Shown: positions 26,014 to 34,795 of the stretch, piece by piece
Layout: each line of letters starts with the position of its first letter
Numbering within the stretch: position 1 is the first letter of the stretch
Made by a program: the position numbers and the translations under genes
Assembly (NCBI RefSeq): GCF_026241515.1
Contig: NZ_JAPHPW010000013.1
Span: 62,001-126,000 of the forward strand
Length of the DNA stretch: 64,000 bases
Reading direction: 5' to 3'
Source: Vibrio sp. 14G-20
GTDB lineage: Bacteria; Pseudomonadota; Gammaproteobacteria; Enterobacterales; Vibrionaceae
The notes under the pieces: model-generated
Seen by the model: only the letters and a program-made list of their open reading frames with translations
Told to the model about the DNA's origin: nothing
The model's database searches: none

Positions 26014-26640
26014 TTAAGCGTTAACGTGATCAACAGCGTCACGAACAAGCTTACCTAGTTCGTCCCACTTACCTTCGTCGATAAGGTTAGTTGGAACCAT
26101 CCAAGTACCGCCACACGCAAGAACAGAAGGGATCGATAGGTATTCATCTACATTCTTCAAGCTTACGCCGCCAGTAGGCATAAATTTAACAGGGTAAACC
26201 GCTGTCAATGCTTTAAGCATACCAGTACCGCCAGAAGGCTCAGCAGGGAAGAACTTCAGCGTGCGAAGGCCCATTTCCATTGCTTGCTCAACTAGGCTTG
26301 GGTTGTTTACACCCGGTACGATTGCAACACCTTTGTCGATACAGTATTGAACAGTACGAGGGTTAAAACCTGGGCTTACGATGAAATCAACACCAGCTTC
26401 GATAGATGCGTCAACTTGCTCGTTAGTCAGTACAGTACCTGAACCGATTAGCATGTCTGGGAACTCTTTACGCATGATGCGAATAGCTTCGATTGCACAT
26501 TCTGTGCGTAGCGTGATTTCTGCACATGGCATGCCGTTTTCAACAAGTGCTTTACCTAAAGGGATAGCGTCTTCAGCACGGTTGATCGCGATTACAGGGA
26601 TTACTTTTAGGTTTGCTAGTTGTTCATTTAATGTAGTCAT
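26014..26640 (-). CDS. eda: KHG/KDPG aldolase
   Basis: A cytoplasmic 208-residue class I aldolase that splits 2-keto-3-deoxy-6-phosphogluconate into pyruvate and glyceraldehyde-3-phosphate, the last step of the alginate route. The Schiff-base lysine is K129 in LKFFPAE, equivalent to K133 of E. coli Eda. The catalytic glutamate is E41 in the CAEITLRTEC segment, equivalent to E45. The phosphate-binding GGV and GGTWMV loops are present. Length is normal for the family. It is the third gene of a minus-strand operon after kdgF and kdgK, 73 bp behind kdgK, and a strong terminator follows. Confidence 0.96.
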   Translation of the reverse strand: MTTLNEQLANLKVIPVIAINRAEDAIPLGKALVENGMPCAEITLRTECAIEAIRIMRKEFPDMLIGSGTVLTNEQVDASIEAGVDFIVSPGFNPRTVQYCIDKGVAIVPGVNNPSLVEQAMEMGLRTLKFFPAEPSGGTGMLKALTAVYPVKFMPTGGVSLKNVDEYLSIPSVLACGGTWMVPTNLIDEGKWDELGKLVRDAVDHVNA

Positions 26641-26713
26641 GAATTATTTCTCACGTTAAATGTGGGCTTGCTTTCAACTAAGCAAACCCTTGATTAATAG
26701 TTAAAGTGCGTAA

Positions 26714-27646
26714 TTATAGAGACAGATCTGGCGTCGCATCTACAGGAATGATAGCACCTGGATGCTGAATCACAGTTCCTGCCACAATATGACCTGCCAA
26801 TGCTGCATCACGTGCATTGCCACCGCTTAAACGCTTAGCTAAGAAGCCTGCGCTGAACGAGTCGCCAGCCGCTGTAGTATCAACAATGTTGTCTACTGGG
26901 TTTGGAGCAACGTACTGAGCATTTTGGCTTTCAACCACTAGGCAGTCTTTCGCGCCGCGCTTAATGATGATCTCTTTCACACCAGACTCAGACGTACGTG
27001 CAATACACTGTTCAATGCTTTCGTCGCCGTACAGCTCTTGCTCGTCATCGAACGTCAGTAGCGCTGTATCGGTGTACTTAAGCATTTTCAAGTACCAAGA
27101 AATCGCTTCTTGTTGGCTTTCCCAAAGTTTAGGGCGGTAGTTATTGTCGAAGAATACTTGGCCGCCTTGAGCTTTGAATTTGTCTAAGAAGTTGAATAGC
27201 TGCGTGCGTCCGTTCTCTGTCAAGATAGCAAGCGTAATACCACTTAGGTAAACCGCGTCAAAAGAGAATAGCTTATCAAGTAGAGCAGGCGTGTCTTGTT
27301 GATCAAACATGAATTTCGCAGCAGCGTCACTACGCCAGTAGTGGAAGCTACGCTCACCAGTTTCATCGGTCTCGATGTAGTAAAGCCCTGGTTGTTTGTG
27401 ATCAAGCTGAGCAATTAAGCTCGTGTCGATACCTTCTGCTTGCCACTTTTCCAACATGTCGGTACTGAATGGGTCAGTACCTAACGCTGTTACATAGCTT
27501 GTTTGGATATCTTGCTCTTTTGTTAAGCGTGACAGGTAAAGTGCTGTATTCAGTGTATCGCCACCAAAACTCTGCTTAAGCCCGTCTTGTTTCTTTTGTA
27601 GCTCAACCATGCACTCGCCAATGACCGCGATGTTTAATGATTTCAT
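26714..27646 (-). CDS. kdgK: 2-keto-3-deoxygluconate kinase (PfkB family)
   Basis: A 310-residue ribokinase-fold sugar kinase that uses ATP to turn KDG into KDPG. It shows the N-terminal GECMVEL strand, the substrate-side GGDTLNTALYLSRL motif and the PfkB signature DTTAAGDSFSAGF, with D262 as the catalytic base. The start at 27646 has a good ribosome site (AAGGTAAG). It sits between kdgF (34-bp gap) and eda, so the operon encodes three consecutive steps from unsaturated uronate toward KDPG, lacking only the DEH reductase. Confidence 0.95.
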   Translation of the reverse strand: MKSLNIAVIGECMVELQKKQDGLKQSFGGDTLNTALYLSRLTKEQDIQTSYVTALGTDPFSTDMLEKWQAEGIDTSLIAQLDHKQPGLYYIETDETGERSFHYWRSDAAAKFMFDQQDTPALLDKLFSFDAVYLSGITLAILTENGRTQLFNFLDKFKAQGGQVFFDNNYRPKLWESQQEAISWYLKMLKYTDTALLTFDDEQELYGDESIEQCIARTSESGVKEIIIKRGAKDCLVVESQNAQYVAPNPVDNIVDTTAAGDSFSAGFLAKRLSGGNARDAALAGHIVAGTVIQHPGAIIPVDATPDLSL

Positions 27647-27680
27647 ATGCTTACCTTAGCAACTGAGGTTGCGCTATTAA

Positions 27681-28016
27681 TTATTTTAGGAAATCTTCAC
27701 GCGCAGGGTTGAAGATATCAAGAAGGATGCTGTCTTGCTCTAGAGCAACGGCACCGTGCATCATGTGTTTACGAGCGAAGTAAGCATCGCCTTCTTTAAG
27801 TACTTTCTTTTCACCTTCAATCTCAGCTTCGAAGCTGCCACGAACCACGTAACCGATTTGATCGTGAATTTCGTGAGTATGAGGGTGACCAATCGCGCCC
27901 TTGTCAAAACATAGGTGTACTGCCATTAGATCGTCAGTGTAAGCAACGATTTTACGCTTAATACCGCCACCAAGTTCTTCCCATGGGTTTTCATTTAAGA
28001 TAAAGAAAGAGTTCAT
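27681..28016 (-). CDS. kdgF: Cupin KdgF, unsaturated uronate linearisation
   Basis: A 111-residue single-domain cupin. KdgF proteins speed conversion of cyclic 4,5-unsaturated monouronate, made by exolyases, into the linear ketonised form that reductases use. The metal site is visible as H46, H48 and Q53 in the GHPHTHEIHDQ segment plus H87 in HMMHGA, the same layout as characterised KdgF. The start has a strong AGGAGA ribosome site. It is the first gene of the minus-strand kdgF-kdgK-eda operon and is divergent from the PL17 lyase genes across a 333-bp control region holding two candidate GntR operators and a CRP-like site. Confidence 0.93.
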   Translation of the reverse strand: MNSFFILNENPWEELGGGIKRKIVAYTDDLMAVHLCFDKGAIGHPHTHEIHDQIGYVVRGSFEAEIEGEKKVLKEGDAYFARKHMMHGAVALEQDSILLDIFNPAREDFLK

Positions 28017-28089
28017 TGTGTATCTCCTAATCTGTTTAAATCTTTTAAGTGTTACTTAACTTACATTCATCATAAAGGAATGAGTCTAA

Positions 28090-28100
28090 TTGTAATACAA
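28090..28100. promoter_or_regulatory. Candidate GntR/FCD operator, TTGTAATACAA
   Basis: Perfect match to TTGTAnTACAA, 74 bp upstream of the kdgF ATG, in the divergent kdgF / PL17 control region. Confidence 0.68.
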
Positions 28101-28114
28101 TATATCTAAATTTG

Positions 28115-28130
28115 TGTGATATTGATCAAG
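28115..28130. promoter_or_regulatory. Candidate CRP site in the kdgF / PL17 divergent promoter
   Basis: TGTGATATTGATCAAG matches 12 of 16 consensus positions, with an intact TGTGAT half and TGATCA overlap. It lies 14 bp from the GntR operator. Confidence 0.45.
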
Positions 28131-28271
28131 TGATACTTTATATAGCGTAAATAAATCAACAACTTAACAAATGGCTGATATTTACCATTAGTCAACCACA
28201 TCAATGACTTACGGCTAATTATGTGACTCTACTCATCATTTGGCGACGAATAGGTATAATTAAAGCTCATA

Positions 28272-28282
28272 TTGTATTACTT
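28272..28282. promoter_or_regulatory. Candidate GntR/FCD operator (one degenerate half), TTGTATTACTT
   Basis: The left half and centre match the motif, the last two bases do not. It lies 78 bp upstream of the first PL17 gene and 182 bp from the operator at 28090. Confidence 0.5.
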
Positions 28283-28349
28283 TATATGAAGTTTGAAAAT
28301 TTAATCAAAGTTTAAGTAGATAAACTCTTTATTGAGGGTGACAAAGAAT

Positions 28350-30548
28350 ATGACGACTAAACCAGTATTGTTGACTGAAGCAGAAATCGAGCAGCTTCAT
28401 CTTGAAGTGGGCCGTTCTAGCTTAATGGGCAAAACCATTGCAGCGAACGCGAAAGATCTAGAAGCGTTCATGCGTTTACCTATTGATGTCCCAGGTCATG
28501 GTGAAGCTGGGGGTTACGAACATAACCGCCACAAGCAAAATTACACGTACATGAATCTAGCTGGTCGCATGTTCTTGATCACTAAAGAGCAAAAGTACGC
28601 TGATTTTGTTACAGAATTACTAGAAGAGTACGCAGACAAATACCTAACGTTTGATTACCACGTACAGAAAAACACCAACCCTACAGGTCGTTTGTTCCAC
28701 CAAATCCTGAACGAACACTGCTGGTTAATGTTCTCAAGCTTAGCTTACTCTTGTGTTGCTTCAACTCTGACACAAGAACAACGCGACAATATTGAGTCTC
28801 GCATTTTTGAACCGATGTTAGAAATGTTCACGGTTAAATACGCACACGACTTCGACCGAATTCACAATCACGGTATTTGGGCAGTAGCGGCTGTCGGTAT
28901 TTGTGGTCTTGCTTTAGGCAAGCGTGAGTACCTTGAGATGTCAGTGTACGGCATTGACCGTAACGACACTGGCGGCTTCCTAGCGCAAGTTTCTCAGCTG
29001 TTTGCACCGTCTGGCTACTACATGGAAGGTCCTTACTACCACCGTTATGCGATTCGTCCAACGTGTGTGTTCGCTGAAGTGATTCACCGTCATATGCCTG
29101 AAGTGGATATCTACAACTACAAAGGCGGCGTGATTGGTAACACAGTACAAGCGATGCTTGCGACGGCTTACCCGAACGGTGAGTTCCCGGCTCTGAATGA
29201 TGCTTCTCGTACTATGGGTATCACAGACATGGGTGTTCAGGTTGCAGTAAGTGTTTACAGCAAGCATTACTCGTCTGAAAACGGCGTAGACCAAAACATT
29301 CTTGGTATGGCGAAGATTCAAGACGCGGTATGGATGCATCCATGTGGTCTTGAGCTGTCTAAAGCTTACGAAGCCGCTTCTGCAGAGAAAGAAATCGGCA
29401 TGCCTTTCTGGCCAAGTGTTGAATTGAACGAAGGCCCTCAAGGTCACAACGGCGCGCAAGGCTTTATCCGTATGCAGGATAAGAAAGGCGACGTTTCTCA
29501 ACTTGTTATGAACTACGGCCAACACGGCATGGGTCACGGCAACTTTGATACGCTAGGTATTTCTTTCTTCAACCGCGGTCAAGAAGTGCTGCGTGAATAC
29601 GGCTTCTGCCGTTGGGTCAACGTTGAGCCTAAATTCGGTGGTCGTTACCTAGATGAAAACAAATCTTACGCTCGTCAAACAATTGCACATAACGCAGTAA
29701 CGATTGATGAAAAATGTCAGAACAACTTTGACGCAGAGCGCGCGGATTCAGTACATGGCTTACCGCACTTCTTCAAAGTAGAAGACGAGCAAATCAACGG
29801 CATGAGCGCATTTGCTAACGATCATTACGAAGGTTTTGACATGCAACGCTGTGTGTTCATGCTAAACCTTGAAGAATTAGAATCTCCGCTACTATTAGAT
29901 CTTTACCGTTTAGATTCTGAGAAAGGCGGCAAAGGTGAGCATCAATACGACTACTCGCACCAATACCAAGGTCAAATTATTCGCACCAACTTTGAATACC
30001 AAGCAAACAAAGAGCTGAATACTCTGGGTGATGACTTCGGTTACCAACACCTATGGAACGTGGCAAGCGGTGAAATGAAGGGCACAGCACTGGTAAGCTG
30101 GCTACAGAACAACACCTACTACACGTGGCTAGGGGCAACGTCTAACGATAACGCTGAAGTTATCTTTACTCGCACTGGCGCTAACGACCCAAGCTTCAAC
30201 CTACGTTCAGAGCCTGCGTTCATTTTACGCAGCAAAGGCGAAACAACGCTGTTTGCTTCTGTTGTTGAAACGCACGGTTACTTCAACGAAGAATTCGAGC
30301 AATCTGTAAATGCGCGTGGTGTTGTGAAAGACATCAAAGTAGTGGCTCACACGAATATCGGTTCAGTAGTAGAGATCACGACAGAGAAATCAAACGTGAC
30401 AGTGATGATCAGCAACCAACTTGGCGCGACTGACAGCACTGAACACAAAGTAGAACTGAACGGCAAAGTATACAGCTGGACAGGCTTCTACTCAGTAGAA
30501 ACAATTTTAAGCCCAGAATTAGAAAGCACAGCAGAGCAGGGGAAATAA
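28350..30548 (+). CDS. PL17 oligoalginate lyase (exolytic), first of pair
   Basis: The ATG at 28350 is preferred over an in-frame TTG at 28332 because GAGGGTGA sits about 8 bases before it; this gives 732 residues. PL17 enzymes have an (alpha/alpha) toroid followed by a heparinase II/III-like beta-sheet domain and release unsaturated monouronate from alginate oligomers. The catalytic region shows H172-N173-H174-G and YYMEGPYYHR (Y223 to R232), where the acid/base tyrosine lies. The C-terminal domain has HGHGNFDTL and PKFGGRYLDENKSYARQTIAHN, as in family PL17. There is no signal peptide, so it is cytoplasmic. It is followed 2 bp later by a paralogue. In V. splendidus the two PL17 lyases are called OalB and OalC; which this is cannot be settled here. 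Confidence 0.93.
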   Translation: MTTKPVLLTEAEIEQLHLEVGRSSLMGKTIAANAKDLEAFMRLPIDVPGHGEAGGYEHNRHKQNYTYMNLAGRMFLITKEQKYADFVTELLEEYADKYLTFDYHVQKNTNPTGRLFHQILNEHCWLMFSSLAYSCVASTLTQEQRDNIESRIFEPMLEMFTVKYAHDFDRIHNHGIWAVAAVGICGLALGKREYLEMSVYGIDRNDTGGFLAQVSQLFAPSGYYMEGPYYHRYAIRPTCVFAEVIHRHMPEVDIYNYKGGVIGNTVQAMLATAYPNGEFPALNDASRTMGITDMGVQVAVSVYSKHYSSENGVDQNILGMAKIQDAVWMHPCGLELSKAYEAASAEKEIGMPFWPSVELNEGPQGHNGAQGFIRMQDKKGDVSQLVMNYGQHGMGHGNFDTLGISFFNRGQEVLREYGFCRWVNVEPKFGGRYLDENKSYARQTIAHNAVTIDEKCQNNFDAERADSVHGLPHFFKVEDEQINGMSAFANDHYEGFDMQRCVFMLNLEELESPLLLDLYRLDSEKGGKGEHQYDYSHQYQGQIIRTNFEYQANKELNTLGDDFGYQHLWNVASGEMKGTALVSWLQNNTYYTWLGATSNDNAEVIFTRTGANDPSFNLRSEPAFILRSKGETTLFASVVETHGYFNEEFEQSVNARGVVKDIKVVAHTNIGSVVEITTEKSNVTVMISNQLGATDSTEHKVELNGKVYSWTGFYSVETILSPELESTAEQGK

Positions 30549-30550
30549 CA

Positions 30551-32704
30551 ATGAGCTATCAACCACTTTTACTTAACTTTGATGAAGCAGCAGAGCTTCG
30601 TAAAGAACTTGGCAAGGATAGCCTTTTAGGTAACGCATTGACTCGCGACATTAAACAAACTGACGCTTACATGGCGGAAGTTGGCATTGAAGTACCAGGT
30701 CACGGTGAAGGCGGCGGTTACGAGCACAACCGTCATAAGCAAAACTACATCCATATGGATCTAGCGGGCCGTTTGTTCCTTATCACTGAGGAAACAAAGT
30801 ACCGTGATTACATCGTTGATATGCTAACTGCTTACGCGACGGTATACCCAACACTTGAAAGCAACGTAAGCCGTGACTCTAACCCTCCGGGTAAGCTGTT
30901 TCACCAAACGTTGAACGAGAACATGTGGATGCTTTACGCTTCTTGTGCGTACAGCTGCATCTACCACACTATCTCTGAAGAGCAAAAGCGCCTGATCGAA
31001 GACGATCTTCTAAAACAAATGATCGAAATGTTCGTTGTTACTTACGCACATGACTTCGACATCGTACACAACCACGGCTTATGGGCAGTGGCAGCGGTTG
31101 GTATCTGTGGTTACGCAATCAACGACCAAGAGTCTGTAGACAAAGCGCTTTACGGCCTGAAACTAGATAAAGTAAGCGGCGGTTTCTTAGCGCAACTTGA
31201 CCAACTGTTCTCGCCTGACGGCTACTACATGGAAGGTCCTTACTACCACCGTTTCTCTCTACGCCCAATCTACCTGTTTGCAGAAGCGATTGAACGTCGT
31301 CAACCTGAGGTTGGTATCTATGAATTCAACGATTCAGTGATCAAGACAACGTCTTACTCTGTATTCAAAACGGCATTCCCAGACGGTACATTGCCAGCGC
31401 TGAACGATTCATCGAAGACAATCTCTATCAACGATGAAGGCGTTATCATGGCAACGTCTGTGTGTTACCACCGTTACGAGCAGACTGAAACTCTGCTTGG
31501 TATGGCTAACCACCAACAAAATGTTTGGGTTCACGCTTCAGGTAAAACATTGTCTGACGCGGTTGATGCAGCAGACGACATCAAACCATTCAACTGGGGT
31601 AGCCTGTTTGTAACCGACGGCCCTGAAGGCGAGAAAGGCGGCGTAAGCATCCTTCGTCACCGTGACGAGAAAGACGACGACACCATGGCGTTGATCTGGT
31701 TTGGTCAACACGGTTCTGATCACCAATACCACTCTGCTCTAGACCACGGTCACTACGATGGACTGCACCTAAGCGTATTCAACCGTGGCCACGAAGTACT
31801 GCACGATTACGGCTTCGGTCGCTGGGTAAACGTTGAGCCTAAGTTTGGCGGTCGTTACATCCCAGAGAACAAGTCTTACTGTAAGCAGACGGTTGCTCAC
31901 AACACAGTAACGGTTGATCAGAAAACGCAGAACAACTTCAACACAGCACTGGCTGAGTCTAAGTTTGGTCAGAAGCACTTCTTCGTAGCAGACGACCAGT
32001 CTCTGCAAGGCATGAGCGGCACAATTTCTGAGTACTACACAGGCGTAGACATGCAACGCAGTGTGATTCTTGCTGAACTTCCTGAGTTCGAGAAGCCACT
32101 AGTGATTGATGTATACCGCATCGAAGCTGACGCTGAGCACCAGTACGACCTACCAGTTCACCACTCTGGTCAAATCATCCGTACTGACTTCGATTACAAC
32201 ATGGAAAAAACGCTTAAGCCATTAGGTGAAGACAACGGTTACCAACACTTATGGAACGTGGCTTCAGGCACAGTGAACGAAGAAGGTTCTCTAGTAAGCT
32301 GGCTACATGACAGCAGCTACTACAGCCTAGTAACCAGCGCGAATGCAGGCAGCGAAGTGATTTTTGCTCGCACTGGTGCTAACGATCCAGACTTCAACCT
32401 TAAGAGTGAGCCTGCGTTCATCTTACGTCAGTCTGGTCAAAACCACGTGTTTGCTTCTGTACTAGAAACGCATGGTTACTTTAACGAGTCTATCGAAGCC
32501 TCTGTAGGCGCTCGTGGTCTAGTTAAATCAGTATCTGTTGTGGGCCATAACAGTGTCGGGACTGTTGTTCGCATTCAGACTACTTCTGGCAACACTTACC
32601 ACTACGGTATTTCAAACCAAGCTGAAGACACGCAGCAAGCAACTCACACTGTTGAGTTCGCAGGTGAGACATACTCGTGGGAAGGATCATTTGCTCAACT
32701 GTAA
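30551..32704 (+). CDS. PL17 oligoalginate lyase (exolytic), second of pair
   Basis: 717 residues, homologous throughout to the preceding gene and clearly a tandem duplicate. It keeps H173-N174-H175-G and YYMEGPYYHR (Y225 to R234), plus the C-terminal HYDGLHLSVFNRGHE and KFGGRYIPENKSYCKQT segments of the heparinase-like domain. No signal peptide, so cytoplasmic action on imported oligomers is expected. It starts 2 bp after the first lyase stop with AGCAGGGG as ribosome site, so the two are translationally close and share a promoter. Loops in the C-terminal domain differ between the paralogues, which fits complementary mannuronate/guluronate preference, though this is inference. Confidence 0.93.
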   Translation: MSYQPLLLNFDEAAELRKELGKDSLLGNALTRDIKQTDAYMAEVGIEVPGHGEGGGYEHNRHKQNYIHMDLAGRLFLITEETKYRDYIVDMLTAYATVYPTLESNVSRDSNPPGKLFHQTLNENMWMLYASCAYSCIYHTISEEQKRLIEDDLLKQMIEMFVVTYAHDFDIVHNHGLWAVAAVGICGYAINDQESVDKALYGLKLDKVSGGFLAQLDQLFSPDGYYMEGPYYHRFSLRPIYLFAEAIERRQPEVGIYEFNDSVIKTTSYSVFKTAFPDGTLPALNDSSKTISINDEGVIMATSVCYHRYEQTETLLGMANHQQNVWVHASGKTLSDAVDAADDIKPFNWGSLFVTDGPEGEKGGVSILRHRDEKDDDTMALIWFGQHGSDHQYHSALDHGHYDGLHLSVFNRGHEVLHDYGFGRWVNVEPKFGGRYIPENKSYCKQTVAHNTVTVDQKTQNNFNTALAESKFGQKHFFVADDQSLQGMSGTISEYYTGVDMQRSVILAELPEFEKPLVIDVYRIEADAEHQYDLPVHHSGQIIRTDFDYNMEKTLKPLGEDNGYQHLWNVASGTVNEEGSLVSWLHDSSYYSLVTSANAGSEVIFARTGANDPDFNLKSEPAFILRQSGQNHVFASVLETHGYFNESIEASVGARGLVKSVSVVGHNSVGTVVRIQTTSGNTYHYGISNQAEDTQQATHTVEFAGETYSWEGSFAQL

Positions 32705-32843
32705 ATGATTAACACACATGCCGTTTAACGATGGCTTGTGTTGATGTGGTGCTTTGCGGGAACGAAGCATCACATTGAATTCAGTCGTGATTGCAAAATC
32801 GTTCGTTGATACCAACAACGACTGAATACATCGGGAATAAGTC
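32705..32843 (+). other. Structured 3' region with successive hairpins
   Basis: Three inverted repeats follow the second PL17 stop before the terminator: an AACACA/TGTGTT stem with a bulge (about 32710-32742), a 10-bp stem with one G-T pair (32745-32754 / 32765-32774), and a perfect 10-bp pair ATTCAGTCGT / ACGACTGAAT (32779-32788 / 32818-32827) with a 29-nt spacer. No reading frame is visible. Confidence 0.6.
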
Positions 32844-32882
32844 AAACCGAGTAACTCATTGCGAGTTGTTCGGTTTTTTTAT
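32844..32882 (+). terminator. Terminator of the PL17 lyase operon
   Basis: Interrupted stem AACCGA-GT-AACTC / GAGTT-GT-TCGGTT followed by seven to eight T. Confidence 0.85.
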
Positions 32883-33006
32883 ATGTGCAGAAAAGGGAAC
32901 AATGTGACAAAAGAAAGATAATGCACTAAATAATCAAAAACAGTCATTATGATGTCGATGTGTAAGCTACAGTAAATGTTAGGAATGAAATAATTAAGGA
33001 TAAATC

Positions 33007-33843
33007 ATGAAGTTAATGGAAGGATTGGCGTTAATACTTACAGCTTCTTGTTCTACTTATGCGCTAGCGAATGACACACAAAACTATGCGAATACAGATC
33101 AATTCGTGCGCTATCTTTATCAGGACAAAATTAGCTACGGAAAGTTGACGAAAAGTGCAATTTTTCCAATCAATGGTGACATCTTTAGCGAGTACTCCGT
33201 TGATAATACCTCAATTCCACTAGAATCGGTTGAGCTGTTGCTTCCGACTGAACCCGAAAAAGTGTTCGCCGTTGGTATGAATTACATGAGCCACGCTGCT
33301 TCTCATCCTGATTTACCTCCACCAATGTTCCTAAAATTACCGTCTTCTTTGATTTTATCTGGCGAAAAAATTCATGCGCCTTTTGATGCCCAAAATGTGC
33401 ATTTTGAAGGTGAACTGGTGGTCGTCATTGGCAAAGAAATTAGTAAAGCAAGTCAAGAACAAGCAGAAGATGCGATTTTCGGCGTGACAGTCGGAAATGA
33501 CATAACGGAAAGAAGTTGGCAGAACAGTGATTTACAGTGGTTGAGAGCTAAGGCTTCGGATGGGTTTGGACCAATCGGGCATACTATTGTGAAAGGCATT
33601 GATTATAATAATGTTCAACTTACAACACGTGTGAATGGGAATGTCGTCCAGAAAGAAAACACCTCTTTTATGATCCATAGCCCGCGTAAAGTAGTCAGTT
33701 ACTTAAGTCATTACTTTACTCTTAAACCCGGGGATCTTGTTTTCATGGGGACGCCAGGAAAAACACATGCGTTGTCAGACAAAGATCAAGTGAGTGTCAC
33801 GATTGAAGGGGTAGGGACGGTCGTTAATGAAATTCGGTTCTAA
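33007..33843 (+). CDS. FAH-family hydrolase/isomerase-like protein with N-terminal export signal
   Basis: A 278-residue protein. The core is a fumarylacetoacetate hydrolase-type fold: VFAVGMNYMSHAA at the family start, metal ligands E134 and E136 in HFEGELVVV and D165 in VGNDITERSWQ, then FGPIGHTIV and the C-terminal GDLVFMGTPG. Known relatives are cytoplasmic hydrolases, isomerases or decarboxylases of acyl-pyruvate type compounds. The N-terminus MKLMEGLALILTASC...YALA looks like a Sec signal, or a lipoprotein signal with C15, which is unusual for this family. The start has a good context (AAGGATAAATC). It follows the PL17 terminator and has no candidate operator, so it is probably its own unit. 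Role in alginate metabolism is unknown. Confidence 0.75.
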   Translation: MKLMEGLALILTASCSTYALANDTQNYANTDQFVRYLYQDKISYGKLTKSAIFPINGDIFSEYSVDNTSIPLESVELLLPTEPEKVFAVGMNYMSHAASHPDLPPPMFLKLPSSLILSGEKIHAPFDAQNVHFEGELVVVIGKEISKASQEQAEDAIFGVTVGNDITERSWQNSDLQWLRAKASDGFGPIGHTIVKGIDYNNVQLTTRVNGNVVQKENTSFMIHSPRKVVSYLSHYFTLKPGDLVFMGTPGKTHALSDKDQVSVTIEGVGTVVNEIRF

Positions 33844-33876
33844 GCGTGAGTTAGCCTGTAACGGCTTAACAAACGA

Positions 33877-33908
33877 AAAGCCTACTCAGTGTGAAGTGAG
33901 TAGGCTTT
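33877..33908. terminator. Bidirectional terminator between FAH gene and phn operon
   Basis: A 12-bp perfect stem AAAGCCTACTCA with its complement and an 8-nt loop lies between the convergent FAH gene and phnE. Both strands have short T tracts after the stem. Confidence 0.82.
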
Positions 33909-33954
33909 GATCTTATTGACTAGCTAACCAACTAGTTAACGTTGCGTTTATTAT

Positions 33955-34785
33955 TTAGATTAAGGCTTTACGTGCTTTGGCTGCCAACCACTCCGAGAAA
34001 ATAACTGTCACGAGAATCGCACAGAAAATCACAGTTACTTGAGGCCATGCAAGCATTGCCATCGACTCTTGCAGTTTTAAGCCGATACCGCCAGCACCCA
34101 CCAAGCCTAAAACTGTAGACTCACGAATATTGATATCCCAACGGAATAAGCTCGTGCCGATGAAACTTGGCATTACTTGCGGAAGAATGCCGTAGTTCAA
34201 CACTTGCAGCGGAGATGCCCCCGTCGATTGAATCGCCGACATCTGTGTTACGTTCACTTCTTCAATAGCCTCATACATTAACTTTGCCACGAAACCAATC
34301 GAACGTAGCGCTATCGCAATGATACCGGCCAACAAACCTGGGCCAATGATTGCTACCAACAACAACGCCCAGATTAAAGAGTTGATTGAACGACTTGCCG
34401 CGATGATGAACAGCGCAATAGGTCTGATAAACGTTGTGCTGGGCGTTGTGCTTCGTGCAGCTAAGAACGCAACCGGAAAAGCGAGTACTATCCCCAACAA
34501 AGTGCCAAGTGTCGCGATGTTAATCGTGTCCCACAACGGGCTCCAAAGTGACTCCAAGTAGCTCCATCTTGGTGGCCACATACGTGACGAGATATCAGCA
34601 AGTTGGTTGGGTGAATCAGTCACAAAGTACCAAATCGTGTCTTTGTTCATGATTTGCCATGTAAAAACCGTTAGGACAACAAAGCAAAGCCAACCAAGCC
34701 AGAGCATTAGGCTCTGTTTACTGTCGTAACGCTGCCATTGGGTACGATTCATAGAGCTTGTAGAGGTGTCATTTAGCGTGCTCAT
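33955..34785 (-). CDS. phnE: Phosphonate-type ABC transporter permease (second PhnE)
   Basis: Start placed at ATG 34785, which gives 276 residues and has AAGGAA just upstream; an open extension to 34836 would overlap the previous gene. The protein is a binding-protein-dependent permease with about six membrane segments and the EAA-type cytoplasmic loop SAIQSTGASPLQVLNYGILPQ, followed by RWDINIRESTVLGLVGAGGIG, typical of the PhnE/PtxC family. It pairs with the permease gene 10 bp upstream. With phnC and phnD the cluster encodes an importer for phosphonate, phosphite or a similar anion. No C-P lyase or other phosphonate catabolic gene is in the window. Confidence 0.9.
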   Translation of the reverse strand: MSTLNDTSTSSMNRTQWQRYDSKQSLMLWLGWLCFVVLTVFTWQIMNKDTIWYFVTDSPNQLADISSRMWPPRWSYLESLWSPLWDTINIATLGTLLGIVLAFPVAFLAARSTTPSTTFIRPIALFIIAASRSINSLIWALLLVAIIGPGLLAGIIAIALRSIGFVAKLMYEAIEEVNVTQMSAIQSTGASPLQVLNYGILPQVMPSFIGTSLFRWDINIRESTVLGLVGAGGIGLKLQESMAMLAWPQVTVIFCAILVTVIFSEWLAAKARKALI

Positions 34786-34795
34786 TCGTCGTTCC

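Noticed and set aside
28332..28349. Upstream TTG start for the first PL17 lyase
   Set aside because: The ATG at 28350 has the properly spaced GAGGGTGA site, which lies inside the longer version.
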